NCBI GenBank assembly: GCA_937870825.1
Contig: CALMZO010000151.1
Coordinates: 1-64,000 of the forward strand
Direction of reading: 5' to 3'
DNA: 64,000 bases
From: an uncultured Chloroflexota bacterium
GTDB taxonomy: Bacteria; Chloroflexota; Anaerolineae; UBA4142; SHND01
Shown here: one piece after another, positions 63,901 to 64,000 of the stretch
Layout: each line of letters starts with the position of its first letter
How positions within the stretch are numbered: position 1 is the first letter of the stretch
The notes under the pieces: generated by a model
Seen by the model: the letters and a program-made list of their open reading frames with translations, nothing else
Told to the model about the DNA's origin: nothing
Databases searched by the model: none
Translations under genes and position numbers: made by a program

Positions 63901-64000
63901 GAAGCGAACGACGCCTACCGTGCAAGTTTGCAACTCGCGCGCGAATTTGAATTGACCCAGGACGCCGCGCAGCGTGAACAAGACCTCCTTGCCCTCGCCG
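57919..64000 (+). CDS. Giant TPR protein with DUF4062/TIR-like domain, 3' end outside window
   Basis: An open frame of at least 2027 codons, absent from the ORF track because no stop is in the window. It starts at ATG 57919 (MPKLIDLLDQYLFS); no strong ribosome site is seen. Residues 1-190 form a helical domain I do not recognise, possibly an adaptor (effector-associated type). Residues about 195-335 are an acidic Pro/Glu/Thr linker. At 338 begins RLRVLLATPPDVQTERRLL, then VELADIFIGVVWLQFGK and FFAGTQTDFALAL: the pattern of DUF4062/TIR-like domains. From about 510 onward, around 1500 residues are TPR repeats (GDYAAASDAYNQALSLAQ; LGSIALARGEWQEANAYLTQAL). A signalling or conflict-system role is inference. 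No enzyme active site was seen. Confidence 0.8.
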   Translation, partial: MPKLIDLLDQYLFSDAPGLQARAALRRAWELTTGSSWQDLYLASLDDALTEELPHLSAYSGRNTQRPTGVELVSVLNADLGDAANTLQFLEQGSRAFLTELARAMQGQRLITINRHNLFTDEYRQILLNLFDHAHIRFKSLLTRSEPEFSAALASAAAYDTILLQSIETFLQRQFGVSLTSLASHQTNPSSETFTPAENVTETFSVQPPAETSDALAEPEPTEIFPVIPPAAISETPSAEMESQSDEPVAQASPEAAEITATEIISDPLTPNLENEPAPETPAPTFPTDSIPEMDSTFTAPEIQEAVPANETNVPPAPPTAPLVTSGEAQPLRAAPNRLRVLLATPPDVQTERRLLTELVRELDTRSRARFGLELTLVTPSAGDEIAQASGQSAVELADIFIGVVWLQFGKSAYEADANGTQFFAGTQTDFALALQQGSVRDEGWLRTVIYRSIRPPLDLLHLDVSEYARVQQFFERAGAYAGDDLIRVYADASELINDARARLDAWIYNYAGDLANALSEYGKNSAASGQPAAALDDFDQAIALYRELDRPEQELALWLAVGALRQQLRRPDAGEAYETALRLARRVENDQAAVQALRALGGISAASGEWSRALEHYQDARTYLQTTDLAYPELVGEQITAHQALGDAAHAHGDYAAASDAYNQALSLAQAINDTPRIAALWNTLGALAAHQNHWADAVTAYDNALSFWNSPRDHELRRAAFDAQANAYAQIAEHARTQNDDAAAEHAYQSALRANAQGSAARAPRIEWFRALGLLAHARKDAAREIEAYDQALALLDSPQDADARRELLAQQALAYQALGAARVHAQEWDAAVSAYRDALALYQELAARSEQGAALERLGSIALARGEWQEANAYLTQALLRLDAPETSGLRANALRAQATALSHIGDAQRAAQEWAQAEIAYVQARGNLEQLAQSDDTGGLLYRLGLVMLAQSRLPEALAYFQQARARLDSETHDDLRHQSLRAEVDALGRFAEMYRGAGDFQSAHAQYRQQLELAQELQDDTLEANAFHSLGLVAADQNEWDNAVDLYDQALARAAQNETRNLIQHHQLAAYDKIGERERAARRLPQAELAYRSALTLAETLGEREQEADLLYTLGLLAIENENWDEALLNLRRALGIYNLMPVAPLKPQAIWNIGRAQRGQKRAQLNTALASAQAAREGGARLNAKTDLETALQLARDLADTRTEGIILAELGDIASAEQNWDAAVEAYSTASPKLENEPERRTKLLRTHLDALLRRSIAKREARQWSAADADMFVALDLARELNDAGAQGELIYQRGLVAAGQARWNEAIDLYSDALNRVDASSPRRADVERAQAEAYRALGKAEHDAQNWEGAESAYTQALALQRGLRDSQAQATLLAALGDVATRQARWSDAVECLTQARELAAADSLQTLDADIDLATRALKREQQAEAERQGDAKRASRDFETARAEYARALAFADELQDQTSRAELHAKLGFVATERGEFHNAVEHYRVAAGLYDAPENVQQRAALIALQAEALRELGNQAGAAGAWQAALEKYSQAIALLDAPAQADSRNAIVQLQAVTLENLGDEARANENRSAALDFYRRAAGLFALTNALDNQRVVWRREAEILADLARDAHAAQDFDLAQKQYAHAVERASEAQALDQLRELRAAQMRVLRDTADVAADAQNFNTARRSYRQALAIADELDERSAQAELYLRLGQLAARQNDLQSALLSFQYALERADSAPTLRETILREQLIAYQQLGTIQRIAGDLAAAESSYARAYANAETLDDAAHASELAFLLGMLSADQNAWESALGYYQRALDAMDASAPQRADVKSYQAYAFQQLGDAQRASGQYDAAASSYASAQNAANEIGDTARRGQLVYRLGLLQAAHGNWEQALAEYQRAEPALADAQEESLAELQRDAAFATRAFQRQQLDAQLERAQNAQQAGQWDDAVTSYRSAYALAQALGDVSAMDALRHSLVDVYAAKANTLRAQEQWAEANDAYRASLQLAREFELTQDAAQREQDLLALA

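Noticed and set aside
1-64000. CRISPR arrays, tRNA or rRNA genes, IS elements
   Set aside because: No regularly spaced repeats, tRNA-like clover leaves, rRNA motifs or transposase motifs were seen by reading. A tRNAscan or CRISPR finder run would settle it.

Overview
The window reads as a moderately high-GC bacterial chromosome segment, very rich in CGCG/GCGC words. The T/P-rich extracellular linkers, TolB-like and giant TPR proteins and gene order suggest an uncultured Chloroflexota (Anaerolineae-like) genome. This taxonomic guess is inference; there is no rRNA or other marker in the window. I saw no tRNA, rRNA, CRISPR array or insertion sequence, and no gene-free stretch over 300 bases.

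Layout: (1) 1-6067 is a housekeeping flank: citrate synthase (cut by the window edge), a small membrane-anchored protein, a 2OG-Fe(II) oxygenase, a lipoprotein, a D-threonine aldolase/D-serine dehydratase-type enzyme, a DinB-fold protein and a cell-surface protein. (2) 6169-53604 is one very large surface-polysaccharide locus of about 37 genes. It is almost entirely on the + strand, with start/stop overlaps (ATGA, GTGA, TAATG) at most junctions, and a near-consensus promoter precedes its first gene. It holds a membrane-anchored GT2, two O-antigen ligase/polymerase-type proteins, a secreted DUF5060-like glycosidase, a Wzm/Wzt ABC exporter, nonulosonate-type genes (NeuA-like, NeuB-like), a LarA-like racemase, and a carbamoylation cassette (SxtJ-like / carbamoyltransferase / DUF5989-SxtK-like / SGNH hydrolase). 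It also holds two FkbM and one TylF-like methyltransferase, a hexapeptide acyltransferase, about 20 GT2/GT4 glycosyltransferases, a GT-C-like membrane protein, a BNR-repeat surface protein and a WbaP-like initiating phosphoglycosyltransferase. (3) 53625-57709 carries a Wzz/BY-kinase with a tyrosine-rich tail, then a membrane-spanning TolB-like protein. (4) From 57919 to the window end runs a single giant open frame (at least 2027 codons): an N-terminal domain of unknown function, a Pro/Glu-rich linker, a DUF4062/TIR-like domain and about 1500 residues of TPR repeats.

How they probably work together: the WbaP-like enzyme loads the first sugar phosphate on undecaprenyl phosphate. The GT2/GT4 enzymes extend the chain. 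Methyl, carbamoyl, acyl and nonulosonate decorations are added. Wzm/Wzt and/or the ligase/polymerase proteins, with the BY-kinase as chain-length co-polymerase, export and assemble the glycan. The most notable signals are two long poly(C) tracts inside coding sequence (possible phase variation), a perfect 220-bp repeat between adjacent GT2 genes (domain-restricted duplication or conversion), a saxitoxin-cluster-like carbamoylation cassette, an 18-bp perfect palindrome placed on a good internal promoter, and the giant TPR protein.
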